DNA of 64,000 nucleotides, from positions 89,366-153,365 of the forward strand of contig PDIP01000043.1 in NCBI GenBank assembly GCA_002811645.1, given 5' to 3'. The notes under the pieces were generated by a model, which had not been told where the DNA came from, did no database searches, and saw only the letters and a program-made list of their open reading frames with translations. Made by a program: the position numbers and the translations under genes. This document shows, one piece after another, positions 46,942 to 57,001 of this stretch (its first letter is position 1; every line of letters begins with the position of its first letter). The stretch is from Corallochytrium limacisporum (Eukaryota > Opisthokonta).

Positions 46942-48375
46942 AGCTATCAATCCGATAAATTAAGCTCGGCTACATGATAATTTACAATAGATATCAGGAC
47001 AAACTAGTGTACACTAGATCCTTTCGTGTTCCCGATTCACAGTGATCTTAGTATGCTATCGCGGTCGAATGCTAACCAGTCTGGATAATTGCCAACGACG
47101 TTTCAAGGCAAGAAATACCAAAGTTATCCACTGGTTTCGTTATCTATCTGATCGTCGTTCTTAACACCTTCCATTAGTTCACTTGATGTTCAATTTGCCG
47201 TGCCGAATTTAATTTGTGAAATAGTGACACCGAGAACAGGTTCACTAGCGATTTGTGCATTGCCTACCATCCAGTTTGGCACGTCATTCCTAGCGCACCC
47301 GCCAAGAGCGGTTGGGAGGGAGGGGGCAGGCTATTGGCCCGGCGTTCAATTTGCTTGCGACGATGGAGAGTATGGAAATCACCGAGTTTGATAGGTGCTT
47401 TTCACTTTCGAACGGTAACTCCCATACTGAATGGACTAGAACATTCTCGATGTATGGGAAGTCTGTTTCTGTGTCGTGTATTTCTCTCCCAACGCTGGTG
47501 CCCAGCTACTTTTTGCATCTTTATCCTATACTCACATATGGAAGTCTCCGCTGCTCTCCGTCACCACCCACAACTGCTGGGGTACCGGATTGGGTCTGCA
47601 GAATTTGACCCACTGCTCAAGACCCCCCTTCACGGACCGCACCCGCCGGGCCCCAAGGCCAAAGAGCGGAGGGGGCGGCGGGTGTCCGGGGGAAAGATCA
47701 CCCCCTCCTTCGCGATACAGATTTTGATTGCTTCAATCCCAGGTTTTGGTATAGCCAATGCTTGGTCACGATATCATGAATGCTGATTTGCATTTCTTGC
47801 ATACAATAGATAGGAGAGGAAAAATCTATGGGTTTGATTTCCATATATCTCGCCAATTGCCGTAGTGAAGGTATGGGGGCCTCTGCGAGAGTAAGCGGCC
47901 TCTTGCAAGAACACGGGGGAGGGGGGTCTCGCTGCCACCCCACCTGGGCACGAGAGGCAGGGAGCCCCAAACCTAACCCTAGTCCCCACCTGAGACAGTG
48001 AGCCCCGGGGAGCGGGGGGAAGGGAATAGGGCGGTCACAGAGGGCAAGGCACCGAGGTAGTGGACCATTGGCTCTTTCGCTCTTTCGCTGTTGGCAGTAC
48101 ACAGTGCAGCCACCCCCCCCAGGGGAGGGAGGGAGCACTGGGAGAAGGAGGACAGGTGGTGCAGGACCTTGGAGGAGCTGGTACAAGAGCGGTGGAGCGT
48201 GATCCACAGCTCTCGTGGAGCAATTGCAAAGTCGTAGTAGAAGTAGTAGGATTGGAGATAGCAAATGTCTATGGCTTGTGAAGTGGGCCTCATTGAATAA
48301 TACAAATAGGGAAGGTCAATTCAATGACCCGTTGAAGTTTAATGCACACAATTGGCGCAATATTGTCACACACAG
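46942..48375. other. Divergent spacer Vac8-like / mS33
   Basis: 1.4 kb with both 5' sides. It contains G/C runs near 47310-47330, 47640-47660, 47915-47935 and 48110-48150. No gene is supported; several overlapping ORFs on both strands match nothing. Confidence 0.6.
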
Positions 48376-48726
48376 ATGGCCACCAAGGTAGTCACATGGG
48401 CACAACGCCTCGCACGGATCCAGCCAGAAATTGATATTGTTCGCAGAAGAATCTGGGGACAACTAGAATTCCCTGTGCAGGAAGGACAGCTGGACCATGG
48501 CAAACTGTTCCGTCAACCTTTGAAGGGGCCGGAGCAGGTCGCCTACTATCCGCAGCATGGTCCGGTCGCACGGTCGTCGCGTCTGATGGCACGATTTGCT
48601 CGCACTCACGGGCATTTCAACGACGCTGAGGACCAAATTCGTACCGAAATCAAGGAAGAACGTGTGCGCCGTAAGGGTCATGCACCAAAGAAGGGTGAAG
48701 GTAAACGATCGAAAAAGAAACGATAA
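48376..48726 (+). CDS. MRPS33: Mitochondrial ribosomal protein mS33
   Basis: A small mitochondrial 28S subunit protein. The 116 residues resemble human MRPS33: an N-terminal helix (ARIQPEIDIVRRRIWGQL, compare MSRLSARLFGEV), a YYPQHG segment (human WYPNH), and a basic end APKKGEGKRSKKKR (human KPKKGEGKRAAKRK). I chose the ATG at 48376; the frame opens eight codons upstream but from TTG. It is convergent with the CCP gene (94 bp). Confidence 0.88.
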   Translation: MATKVVTWAQRLARIQPEIDIVRRRIWGQLEFPVQEGQLDHGKLFRQPLKGPEQVAYYPQHGPVARSSRLMARFARTHGHFNDAEDQIRTEIKEERVRRKGHAPKKGEGKRSKKKR

Positions 48727-48820
48727 TTCAAAAGTAATGATAGATAGCATAGTTTTCAAGATCTGCAGTTGTAGTTTCACTTACAAATCATATCAGTTGT
48801 GCACTCATGATTTGCCACTT

Positions 48821-51718
48821 TCATAAGTCTGGAAGTTGCCAAAGGTCCATTGCGCCGTCACTGCGACTGCCGCCACGTCTGCGGTTGTCTCTTGCGGCAG
48901 GTAGCTGCTGTAGGTTATTGGGTCGGCGAAAGAGGCCTGGCGAAGAAGGGTTGCTTGAAGCACTGGATGGTTGCAGCAGGTGATACTGCTGCTGATGACG
49001 TGCAGCTGGTTTCCGCAAGCGAAGCTTCGGTGCTTGGGTTGTGCCCCGCATCATACGCTTGTAACTGGTGCCGGAAGTTTGCAGTTCGTCATCTCCAATA
49101 TTACCTGTGTTCATTTCAGCTCCAAAGTCAACAATGTTCAGGTTGGCCCCGGAACGGTCAATCTTGACTGTATGCTCTGTGTGCTTTGTCTGGCTCACAA
49201 AGGCCACCCGTGGCTCTTCTGAGCTGGAGATGGCATTGTTGCGGCGCAGGAGTGCAGCTCGATTCATAGCTGGTCCAATGCGCCGTTGCCTTATCTCTGT
49301 GTCTGAGTGCATGAGCACAGTGCGATTTGTGTGCTGATCAGGCCGACCAGGTGGTCCAATGTGGACAGGAACAGGCTGACTGGTTTCCTTGGAGCGCTTC
49401 AGCAATGCGTTGCGTTCCTTCTTGGTCTTCAGAGCTTTTTTCTTCTTGATCAATAGAATCATGGCAAAATCCTCGGATGCAGATGGTGATGAATCGGATC
49501 CGGTTGTGCCAGATTCCAAAGCATCGAAGTCCATATCGTCAATGTCCATGCTCTCAAGATCACCGCCGGACAAGAAGGCAGAAAATCGGCTCAAATCGTC
49601 CTCGCCAGCACCCCCGCTTGAGGATGCCTTACTTTTGCCTTTGCGCCGCTTTACGCCCTTAACATAACTCTTAGATCGTTTGCGTATCTTGCCGGTACCG
49701 GCCTGCACGATTTGGGCCTCCCGCGCCTCCTGCTGGAATCTTAGTCTGGCCAGTACACTCTCACGTAGAGTCATGGTAATGTTCGACATCATCATCTGCA
49801 GCTTTTCCGGATCATTCATGATCTTCCCATACTCGATGCATGCATTTCCAACACCAAGACCCATTTCCGCAAACGCATCAGGATTGTACTGCTTCTTGAA
49901 ATACTTTCCCCGAGTGCCACCACAAAAAGTAGCTTCCATGGTAATGGAGTTCATGATGCCATACTCTCTACGTGACACGATGCGAGCTGTACCACTCTTT
50001 GAGGCTTCCATGCCATACTTGGAAGAGGGAACACTGAACAAATCGGGACAAAGTTCTGAAAATAAGTTCGGGAAGATGCGTTCGTGGAAGCGAAGACTGG
50101 CATCTTCCTTGTTGTGACATCCGTACACGAAGATGTCAAATTTGCGACTGTGTCCATGAAAGTCGCAGAGCAGTGTTATTGGTCTCTGCTGGGAGAGGCG
50201 TGCAATAGCCTCCTTCATGCCAATGACCTCAGGGCAGTTCTTGGCTGGCGATTTCCATACCCGATTAAGATCCTTACCCGACAAGGAACATCTATAGTTG
50301 CCAGAAATAACCCCATCGGGATTCAACATAGGGCAAATCTTAATGACGTAACGTCTACGGAGCTCCTGGGCTTCAGGTTTGTCCGAGAGGCAAAAGTCCA
50401 TGAAGCCGTGTAACATCCAGGATCCATTGGTTTCACCGGGATGCGTCCGAGCCATGGCAACAATGGCAGGCCTTCCTTCCAGGTCTTGTGGATTGTTCGT
50501 GGGCTCGGTGATGGTCAAAATTTCCACAGCATTGCCTGCAAAGGACTCGGTGAGAAGCTTCCTCGTACACATTGCAGCCACAGCAGGATGGTTCATCTTC
50601 TGATTCAAATACTTTCGCAACATGGTGTACGTGTACGGAGGACAGTGGCAAAAGTAGACCTCGTCGTCTTCGTATTCGGACCGCCACTTGAACGTGAGGG
50701 TGTACTCACTTCGGCTTAATTCGCTGCTTCTAGATGTCGAACTCTTGTAATATGCAATACCCTCTCCACTGCGATGCCATCCAATGCCAGTTTCCGCGAA
50801 CTTCCGCTGGCTGAATATGCATGGTTGCAGGCCATTGTTGTAGAGCGAACCGCTCTTCAGGAAGTTAATGATGTTGAACTTGTAGGCTTGGTCTGCTCTT
50901 GTGTTTCGGACCCGGAAGAAGTACCACTGCATATGCCGTGGGGTGTAGAGATCGGGACGAAGTTCGAGATTGTACTCGTTTGGTCCCATCAACGACGCAG
51001 TCAGGAGATTCCCACTTTCAAATCGACTCTCAAAAATGAGAACATTCTTGGCAACGACCGGATCGTGCACCCGGTCTTGGATGTCCTCTATGCAGTCAGG
51101 TTCCACGAGAGGAACTTCATTCGCACTATGTGTCCCCTCCAGATTGTTTCTCCATGTGTTTCTGACACCTTCAATGGTACCAGGACCTGAACCATCATAA
51201 ACGAGGGTACCGGTTCTTCGCTCTGCAAGGATCCGAACCTCGAGCTTTCGGTCATCATCCGTACGTGTGTAGAAATCGCACAACGGGGCCGACCTGAGAA
51301 TCATATCGATATCACTGGCCACCGCCTCTGGCAGCTGCTCGGAAATGAAAGCCATATCATTCGGCAGACGCACGGTATCGAAGTCTCCATTTGAGCTAGT
51401 CAGTTCCACCTGCTTCAGAGGCTTCAACGAGCTGACTGGCCCTTCCTTCGGGAGCTGCGTTGTCATCCCACGATAGCGTCCTAAATAACTTGCGTCCCTA
51501 ATCGGGGAGCCTTCCCTCGCGTCGCATTCTTCACTGCTCCGACCATCATCACTCGCGTCAATGTCTACTGCCCGCAGTAGCTCTTCCGCCGTAAACCCGC
51601 TGTCGTGTGTCAGCAGCGTATTCAGAGGTATTCCAAAGCATGAGGCGGCTTCTTGTAGGGCGCGCTGCAAGTCACCCATGTCCATGGGCTCGCCGCTTCC
51701 ACCACTCGAAACATTCAT
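48821..51718 (-). CDS. Cytosolic carboxypeptidase (CCP/AGBL, M14D)
   Basis: A metallocarboxypeptidase that trims polyglutamate side chains or C-terminal glutamates from tubulin and other proteins. The 965 residues have the CCP N-domain at about 225-370 (LTASLMGPNEYNLELRPDLY, HMQWYFFRV) and the catalytic domain with HPGE (zinc H426, E429), NPDGVISGNYR, FHGHSRK (zinc H521) and the catalytic E595 in TMEATFCG. The last 300 residues are disordered and basic. The AGBL2/3 type is closest by layout. Its presence implies glutamylated substrates, in cilia or in the cell body; no glutamylase is visible here. The start is an ATG. Confidence 0.95.
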   Translation of the reverse strand: MNVSSGGSGEPMDMGDLQRALQEAASCFGIPLNTLLTHDSGFTAEELLRAVDIDASDDGRSSEECDAREGSPIRDASYLGRYRGMTTQLPKEGPVSSLKPLKQVELTSSNGDFDTVRLPNDMAFISEQLPEAVASDIDMILRSAPLCDFYTRTDDDRKLEVRILAERRTGTLVYDGSGPGTIEGVRNTWRNNLEGTHSANEVPLVEPDCIEDIQDRVHDPVVAKNVLIFESRFESGNLLTASLMGPNEYNLELRPDLYTPRHMQWYFFRVRNTRADQAYKFNIINFLKSGSLYNNGLQPCIFSQRKFAETGIGWHRSGEGIAYYKSSTSRSSELSRSEYTLTFKWRSEYEDDEVYFCHCPPYTYTMLRKYLNQKMNHPAVAAMCTRKLLTESFAGNAVEILTITEPTNNPQDLEGRPAIVAMARTHPGETNGSWMLHGFMDFCLSDKPEAQELRRRYVIKICPMLNPDGVISGNYRCSLSGKDLNRVWKSPAKNCPEVIGMKEAIARLSQQRPITLLCDFHGHSRKFDIFVYGCHNKEDASLRFHERIFPNLFSELCPDLFSVPSSKYGMEASKSGTARIVSRREYGIMNSITMEATFCGGTRGKYFKKQYNPDAFAEMGLGVGNACIEYGKIMNDPEKLQMMMSNITMTLRESVLARLRFQQEAREAQIVQAGTGKIRKRSKSYVKGVKRRKGKSKASSSGGAGEDDLSRFSAFLSGGDLESMDIDDMDFDALESGTTGSDSSPSASEDFAMILLIKKKKALKTKKERNALLKRSKETSQPVPVHIGPPGRPDQHTNRTVLMHSDTEIRQRRIGPAMNRAALLRRNNAISSSEEPRVAFVSQTKHTEHTVKIDRSGANLNIVDFGAEMNTGNIGDDELQTSGTSYKRMMRGTTQAPKLRLRKPAARHQQQYHLLQPSSASSNPSSPGLFRRPNNLQQLPAARDNRRRGGSRSDGAMDLWQLPDL

Positions 51719-53508
51719 ATTTGTCCGTTAGAGGCCAATCGGCCCCATGTGGTCCATAGCTACCGCATTGTAGGTATTCAGACGACCAAAGCCGCCATGA
51801 GCTCAATTGACTTCTCAGATTTCTATAACTCCGTCAGCTCAGGTCCAGACATAGCCAAGTACAAATTCCACTGAAATGCCCTTTCAAGTTCCTTCTTGTC
51901 CGCATCAGCTTACTGCTGGGCCACCTGCCACCTTCCGCTTCCCTGCATTTGCTCAAGTCAGACCTAGACCAGGAGAATTGGGACAGAGGAAGTGAAAGCC
52001 ACTGGAAGCCTGAAGCCGTCCTGCAGTCCTCAGCCCCGCAAAAGTATACGGATGCCATTCTGCGTACGACGATTGTGCAGGCTAGCTTTGGCTCCACCCG
52101 CCGTTGACCCTCTCCTCTGGCAACCAAAATGAAACCCCAACCCTAAGGGTTAGAATAATTTAAAGTATTCAGTATATTATAAAACTTTAACACATTTTCA
52201 TAGATGTCTGTGCACTGTTTGCCCGGCGGTCCCGCCCCCTGGGGGGAAACCGTCCCCTTCTTCCGTGGCCTTGCTCGGCCTTATTATATCCATTAGGGAG
52301 GTATTTTACATACGGATATTTTTATATTCTCTGACTGGCTGCATAAATAACACTGTCGAATTGCCCAAAGACAAAATGGGGCCGAGAGAGGGGGGGGTTG
52401 TCGCCAACTGCCAGCTCCGCCCTCCGCGATGGATGCGCTGCAACGGGAGTCGCGACACCAACCCAACAAAGAAACATAACAGAAACACGATTGAAAGCGT
52501 ATGAAAAACCATACAGAAAGTACGGTATCGGCGGGTAAACAAAAACCACACACCAGGCACAGTAGCGAAAACCCCTTCCGCTTTGCCAGGGGCCAAGGAT
52601 TTTCCCGTTGTGTTTCACTACACCAAGGGTTTGCAAAGGTGAGGTCGGGCGGATCTCCTCCTAAGTACCGGCATAATGCACAATGGGTGTCAATCCTGTG
52701 GCCCCGGTTTGGACCGGAACGAACGGCGATGTGCTCTGCACCGCTGTTTATCGGGTCTGGACTCACGACAAAGCACACCATATATGTCGGTATCCCCATT
52801 GCCCATCCCCGCGAGGCCAGTCATAACTTCCTTTTTGGCGGAGCGCGATGGAGGGACCATGTTGTGTGTCAAATCCCCAACTTTCTTACGCTTACACTTC
52901 TCTTGCTCATGCGCTTGGCCCTGGATTTCCCTCACTGTGGATCCCATATGTGGACCAGAGGAGTAGCTGCACATTGCCGACAACGGGCAAACTATCCCAT
53001 CCCACACACACACACACACACACCCCTTTCTCGAGGGAGCTGTGTTGTGTGGGAAGGACTTTTTGAACTGTTTTCCGTAGCGGGAGGGTGTGGGGGGAGG
53101 TGAAAACAGTGAGTAAAAAAAAACCGGATAAACCCTTGTGTTCACCGCCGCTCTCTATAAATACATACATACACACCCTGTTCACCTGAAGCTGGGTGCG
53201 TCGGGACTCCCGTGTGTGTGGGGAAGTGAGAGCGCAGGGGAGGTGCAGAAAAAGGCAACTGCGTTTGGCGTGCTGGGTGGTTGGTTGGTGTGCGCCATGA
53301 AGAGAAGAAAGATAGCTCATTGGGCGCGAATGAGGGAGCAATGTGTATTCGCTATACATAAGTGTTGCCTCCTTCGTAAACCACTGTTGTGTGCAGGTGC
53401 AAGTGACAAGTAATCTTTCAATACAGGACAAGTAAGAATGTTCCCATATGGCAAGACGACCTGGGAGTTGTTTTGTTAGCACCATAAGGTTACTGTAAGG
53501 AAAAAATC
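51719..53508. other. Divergent spacer CCP / SUCLA2
   Basis: 1.8 kb without a supported gene. A CA run lies at 53003-53023, a G-run near 52388-52397, and a short AACCCTAAGGGTTA at 52139-52152. Several ORFs overlap on both strands and match nothing. Confidence 0.6.
53003..53023. repeat. (CA)n microsatellite
   Basis: About ten CA units, about 490 bp upstream of the SUCLA2 start. Confidence 0.9.
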
Positions 53509-54858
53509 ATGGCACTGCGCTCGTTGTCCGCGCTGGCCGGTGGCCTGCGTACTGCACGTGCCCTGCAGGTGAATTATGTCACTCCTGCGATGGGTGTGGG
53601 GTCTTACCAGCAGAGCCGCAAGCTCTCCATCCATGAGCATCTGAGTATGGGTCTGCTCAAGAAGTTTGGCGTAAACGTGCCCCGAGGCCGTGTGGCACGC
53701 ACTGCCATGGAGGCTGAGCAGGTTGCTACCGAACTCAACACCGAGGATATGGTTATCAAGGCGCAGGTTCTGGCTGGTGGCCGCGGTAAGGGTACCTTCG
53801 AGAGCGGTCTCAAGGGAGGTGTCCGCGTCATCTTCAGCGCTGCCGAGGCTCGCATGTACGCCGAGAAGATGCTCGGTCAGAAGCTCTTCACCAAGCAGAC
53901 TGGTGCACAGGGTCGTATCTGCAACGAAGTCTACATTTGTGAGCGTCTGTATGTCCGTCGTGAGTACTACTTTGCTCTCCTCATGGACCGGGTGACCAAC
54001 GGGCCCGTGGTCGTTGCGTCCGCCCAGGGTGGTGTTGACATTGAGTCTGTTGCTGCAGAGAACCCCGAGGCCATTATCACCGAGCCTATTGACCTGAAAA
54101 CCGGTATGACTGAGGACCAGGCTCGCGGAGTTGCCGAGAGGATGGGTTTCACTCCGGCTTCCATCTCCAGCGCTGCCCGCAACATCATGTCCCTGTACGA
54201 CCTGTTCATCAAGCACGACGCCACCATGGTTGAGATTAACCCCATGGCCGAGGACAATGCCGGTGAAGTCTACTGCATGGACGCCAAGATTAGCTTCGAT
54301 GACAATGCTGAGTTCCGCCAGAAAGACATCTTTGCTCTTCGTGACACTACCCAGGACGATCCCCGTGAGGTCGCTGCATCCGAGTACAATCTGAACTACA
54401 TTGGTCTGGACGGTAACATTGGATGCCTGGTAAACGGTGCCGGTCTTGCCATGGCCACTATGGATATCATCAAGTTGAATGGTGGCGACCCCGCCAACTT
54501 CCTCGATGTCGGTGGTGGCGCGACTGCTGACCAGGTCACTGAGGCCTTCAAGATTATTAGCTCTGACCCTAAGGTCAGCGCCATCCTTGTCAATATCTTT
54601 GGTGGAATTATGCGCTGTGACGTCATTGCCCAGGGTATCATTGCTGCTGCAGGCAAGCTGGACCTGACCATCCCTCTGGTCGTCCGTCTGCAGGGAACCA
54701 AGGTCAACGAGGCCAAGAAGCTGATCGAGGAATCCGGTTTGCGCATCTTTGCAATGGATGATCTTGACGAGGCAGCCGCGAAGGCCGTACAGCTGTCCAA
54801 GATTGTTCAATTGGCCCAGCAAGCCGATGTCTCTGTCAAGTTTGAGCTGCCCCTGTGA
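53509..54858 (+). CDS. SUCLA2: Succinyl-CoA ligase beta subunit, mitochondrial
   Basis: The TCA-cycle enzyme that makes succinate and ATP (or GTP) from succinyl-CoA, paired with an alpha subunit not in this window. The 449 residues carry a mitochondrial presequence (about 1-36), the ATP-grasp domain with [16 protein letters not shown] and [14 protein letters not shown], and the C-terminal CoA-ligase domain with NFLDVGGGA and [13 protein letters not shown]. The wording is closer to human SUCLA2 (ADP-forming) than SUCLG2. Codon use is strongly biased to C/G third positions in parts, as expected for a highly expressed gene. The start is an ATG. It is convergent with the RWD-RING gene. Confidence 0.97.
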   Translation: MALRSLSALAGGLRTARALQVNYVTPAMGVGSYQQSRKLSIHEHLSMGLLKKFGVNVPRGRVARTAMEAEQVATELNTEDMVIKAQVLAGGRGKGTFESGLKGGVRVIFSAAEARMYAEKMLGQKLFTKQTGAQGRICNEVYICERLYVRREYYFALLMDRVTNGPVVVASAQGGVDIESVAAENPEAIITEPIDLKTGMTEDQARGVAERMGFTPASISSAARNIMSLYDLFIKHDATMVEINPMAEDNAGEVYCMDAKISFDDNAEFRQKDIFALRDTTQDDPREVAASEYNLNYIGLDGNIGCLVNGAGLAMATMDIIKLNGGDPANFLDVGGGATADQVTEAFKIISSDPKVSAILVNIFGGIMRCDVIAQGIIAAAGKLDLTIPLVVRLQGTKVNEAKKLIEESGLRIFAMDDLDEAAAKAVQLSKIVQLAQQADVSVKFELPL

Positions 54859-54933
54859 CTAGATAGTTCATCTCGTCCTAGCAAAGAGTCGACAGACAAA
54901 ACAACAAATGGAAAAGACAAAAACTAGCCTAAC

Positions 54934-54939
54934 ATTAAA
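54934..54939 (+). terminator. Polyadenylation signal of SUCLA2
   Basis: ATTAAA 75 nt after the stop, in the 156-bp convergent spacer. Confidence 0.45.
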
Positions 54940-55014
54940 CATGACAATTCATAGTTTGTGATGAACTATTTTGTGTAGAGTTTATGTTCTTATGCGTATA
55001 CTGCCGGGGCAGCT

Positions 55015-56031
55015 TCATCGCAAAAACTCCTGCACTTCACCGATTTCACGGCGGCGGGCCTCCTGGTGGGCCCACTTGGCCTCTTGAAGCTTTACGTCCG
55101 AAGTCCAGTACTCGTGGCAGATGCGTTCGCCACAGCCTGGGCAGAACTTGCCGTCCTTGAAGGGCGGGGCCGTCATATACGCATCGAGACACTTATAGTG
55201 GTACAAGTGGTTGCAATAGATGCGTACAATCTCCTTCTCTCGCGGCACCTTAATCCCTAATTTGGCCGGTTCCTGGGGAAGCACGCGCTTGCTGCATATT
55301 TGACATCCGTCAGTGGGAAACTGTTTGCAACAACGATCGATGAGGAACCTCGCGACGGCAAAGAGCGAAGGCTGCGGAGGTGGAAATTCTTTTTCTCCCG
55401 GTTTCTTTAGTGGTTTTGCGCAGCGCTGTGCCAATTGCAGGGCCTGCCCGAAGAAAACCTTCACCAGGTACTCAGGGAAGTTGGTAGTCTTTGGTTGCAG
55501 CTGTACATGATCTATGGGATAGTTCTCTGGCACCGTCAGAGTGAAATCAAGGTTGTATTTTCCTTGCTCGACGTGGAATTCCAGTCGCCCTTTCGACTCT
55601 CTAATCTTCATTGTGTCCGTATCCGCAGTGATAAGATTCTCCCTAATATACAATGCTTCAGCGAAGGCTGGAATGATGAGATTTTTGTACAGTATTTCCC
55701 GTACCTGTTCGTAGGCTCCAAGAACTTGCGGTTTCCCGGACTCAAGGCACTCCTTCATTTTGCTTTCGAAGGCTTTCATCAACTTTGACACAGCTTCCTT
55801 ACTAAGATGCTTTGACTCCATTTCAAGGAGAGCCAAACTATTTGGATAGTCCTCGTTGAACTGTACCTTGATATGCACTTGCCGGTACTCTGTAGGACCC
55901 GTTGTAATCTTGACCATTTGAGTAAAACATGAGACCAGCTCATCCTCGGGTAGCTGATCCTTCAAAAGAGCCAGCTCTTCCTTCAAAGTGGGCGCCTGAC
56001 TATCCCCTTTCTTGACGTTCTCATCTGTCAT
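55015..56031 (-). CDS. Double-RWD-like protein with C-terminal RING-H2
   Basis: A 338-residue protein likely to be a RING E3 ubiquitin ligase. Residues about 15-115 look like an RWD domain (VHIKVQFNEDYPNSLALLEM), and about 145-205 repeat the pattern (YNLDFTLTVPENYPIDHVQL), suggesting two RWD or UBC-like folds. The RING is C243-x2-C246, a 26-residue spacer, C273-x-H275-x2-H278-x2-C281, and C297-x2-C300, the RING-H2 arrangement. A helical tail rich in Arg/Glu follows. FANCL has a comparable RWD-RWD-RING order and RNF25 an RWD-RING order, but I see no specific similarity to either. The substrate is unknown. The start is an ATG. Confidence 0.72.
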   Translation of the reverse strand: MTDENVKKGDSQAPTLKEELALLKDQLPEDELVSCFTQMVKITTGPTEYRQVHIKVQFNEDYPNSLALLEMESKHLSKEAVSKLMKAFESKMKECLESGKPQVLGAYEQVREILYKNLIIPAFAEALYIRENLITADTDTMKIRESKGRLEFHVEQGKYNLDFTLTVPENYPIDHVQLQPKTTNFPEYLVKVFFGQALQLAQRCAKPLKKPGEKEFPPPQPSLFAVARFLIDRCCKQFPTDGCQICSKRVLPQEPAKLGIKVPREKEIVRIYCNHLYHYKCLDAYMTAPPFKDGKFCPGCGERICHEYWTSDVKLQEAKWAHQEARRREIGEVQEFLR

Positions 56032-57001
56032 GGCTGCGAAAGTCTCAATGCCAAAAAGATCCAGCGTGACTGGATCCCTCCTTGGAAACCCTATTCACAT
56101 CAAACTAAACCGTTCCATTCTATCTTCTTTTTCCGCACCGTGATAGGTATCAGAGCACCTTAAACATGGTATCCAACATGGACTTTTGTTTGTCGTTTAC
56201 TTATATACCCCTTCAATCACAAGCCTGACATAGTCAACTCCTTCCCGCCGTTCCCAAGGGCTGGCCAAGCGTCCGTCTGGTCCTGACGGGTCTCATTCCC
56301 CCACCCGGCAATCTAGGGCCTTGCTAGTGCCGAGCCTGCGCTGGGGGCCTTCGAGTGAATTTTTCATCGCTGGGGGAACGCGTTCCCGACGACTGCAGGA
56401 AGAGACACGAGAGAGAGGGAGAGAGACCAGCGAGAGGAAGGGGCGGCCCCTGGGGAGAGGAGGGGCCGGGGAGAGGGGAACCGCATGTGAACGAACCGCT
56501 GTCGTCGGTCTCTATCCCCTCGTCCCAAAAATAAGTAAAACTTTGAGTTTTCCCTTCCGGAAGACCCGAAGAAATCCGCAGTGGCGGAAGGGGGGGGGAG
56601 GTTTTAGAAAAAGCCAAAGGCAGTGAGGAGATGAGAGGAACGGAACGCAAGTTACACAGCTGGCAAGCGGAAGAGGAAGGAGGGGTGAAGGCCAATGCGG
56701 GGAAAGGGAGGGAGGGGGAGTGCCAGGGAGCGCCCGCCTTGGGGGATGTATGGAGTTATCAAGCGTCGCAGTGCATTTTCCCAGTATTCCTGTCAGTAAT
56801 TGCGTACCAGTGTGAGGTATTTGGGACATGGTTCATTCATATATACAATGCAAACATGATGGTCTGATGGTCTGCATGGTTTACTGTAGTCTGCTAGCTA
56901 GATAGATTCAAAACTTGGTTGGCTGAGCAAGTATCTTAGACCAGAATAGGTGATGGGATTTGGATAAGATTTCTTGAAGGTCCTAATCAAAGGTCTCAAC
57001 C
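56032..57001. other. Divergent spacer RWD-RING / EDC3
   Basis: 970 bp with both 5' sides. It is purine-rich with G/A runs near 56400-56475 and 56588-56602. No gene is supported. Confidence 0.6.

Noticed and set aside
51834-52127. 97-codon minus ORF upstream of the CCP gene
   Set aside because: No recognised family, and it lies in the 5' spacer of the CCP gene; no supporting signal.
52139-52152. AACCCTAAGGGTTA, like a head-to-head telomere-repeat junction
   Set aside because: Only one unit on each side; 14 bp is expected by chance in a window this size. Similar single CTAACCC units at 47970-47980 also lack repetition.
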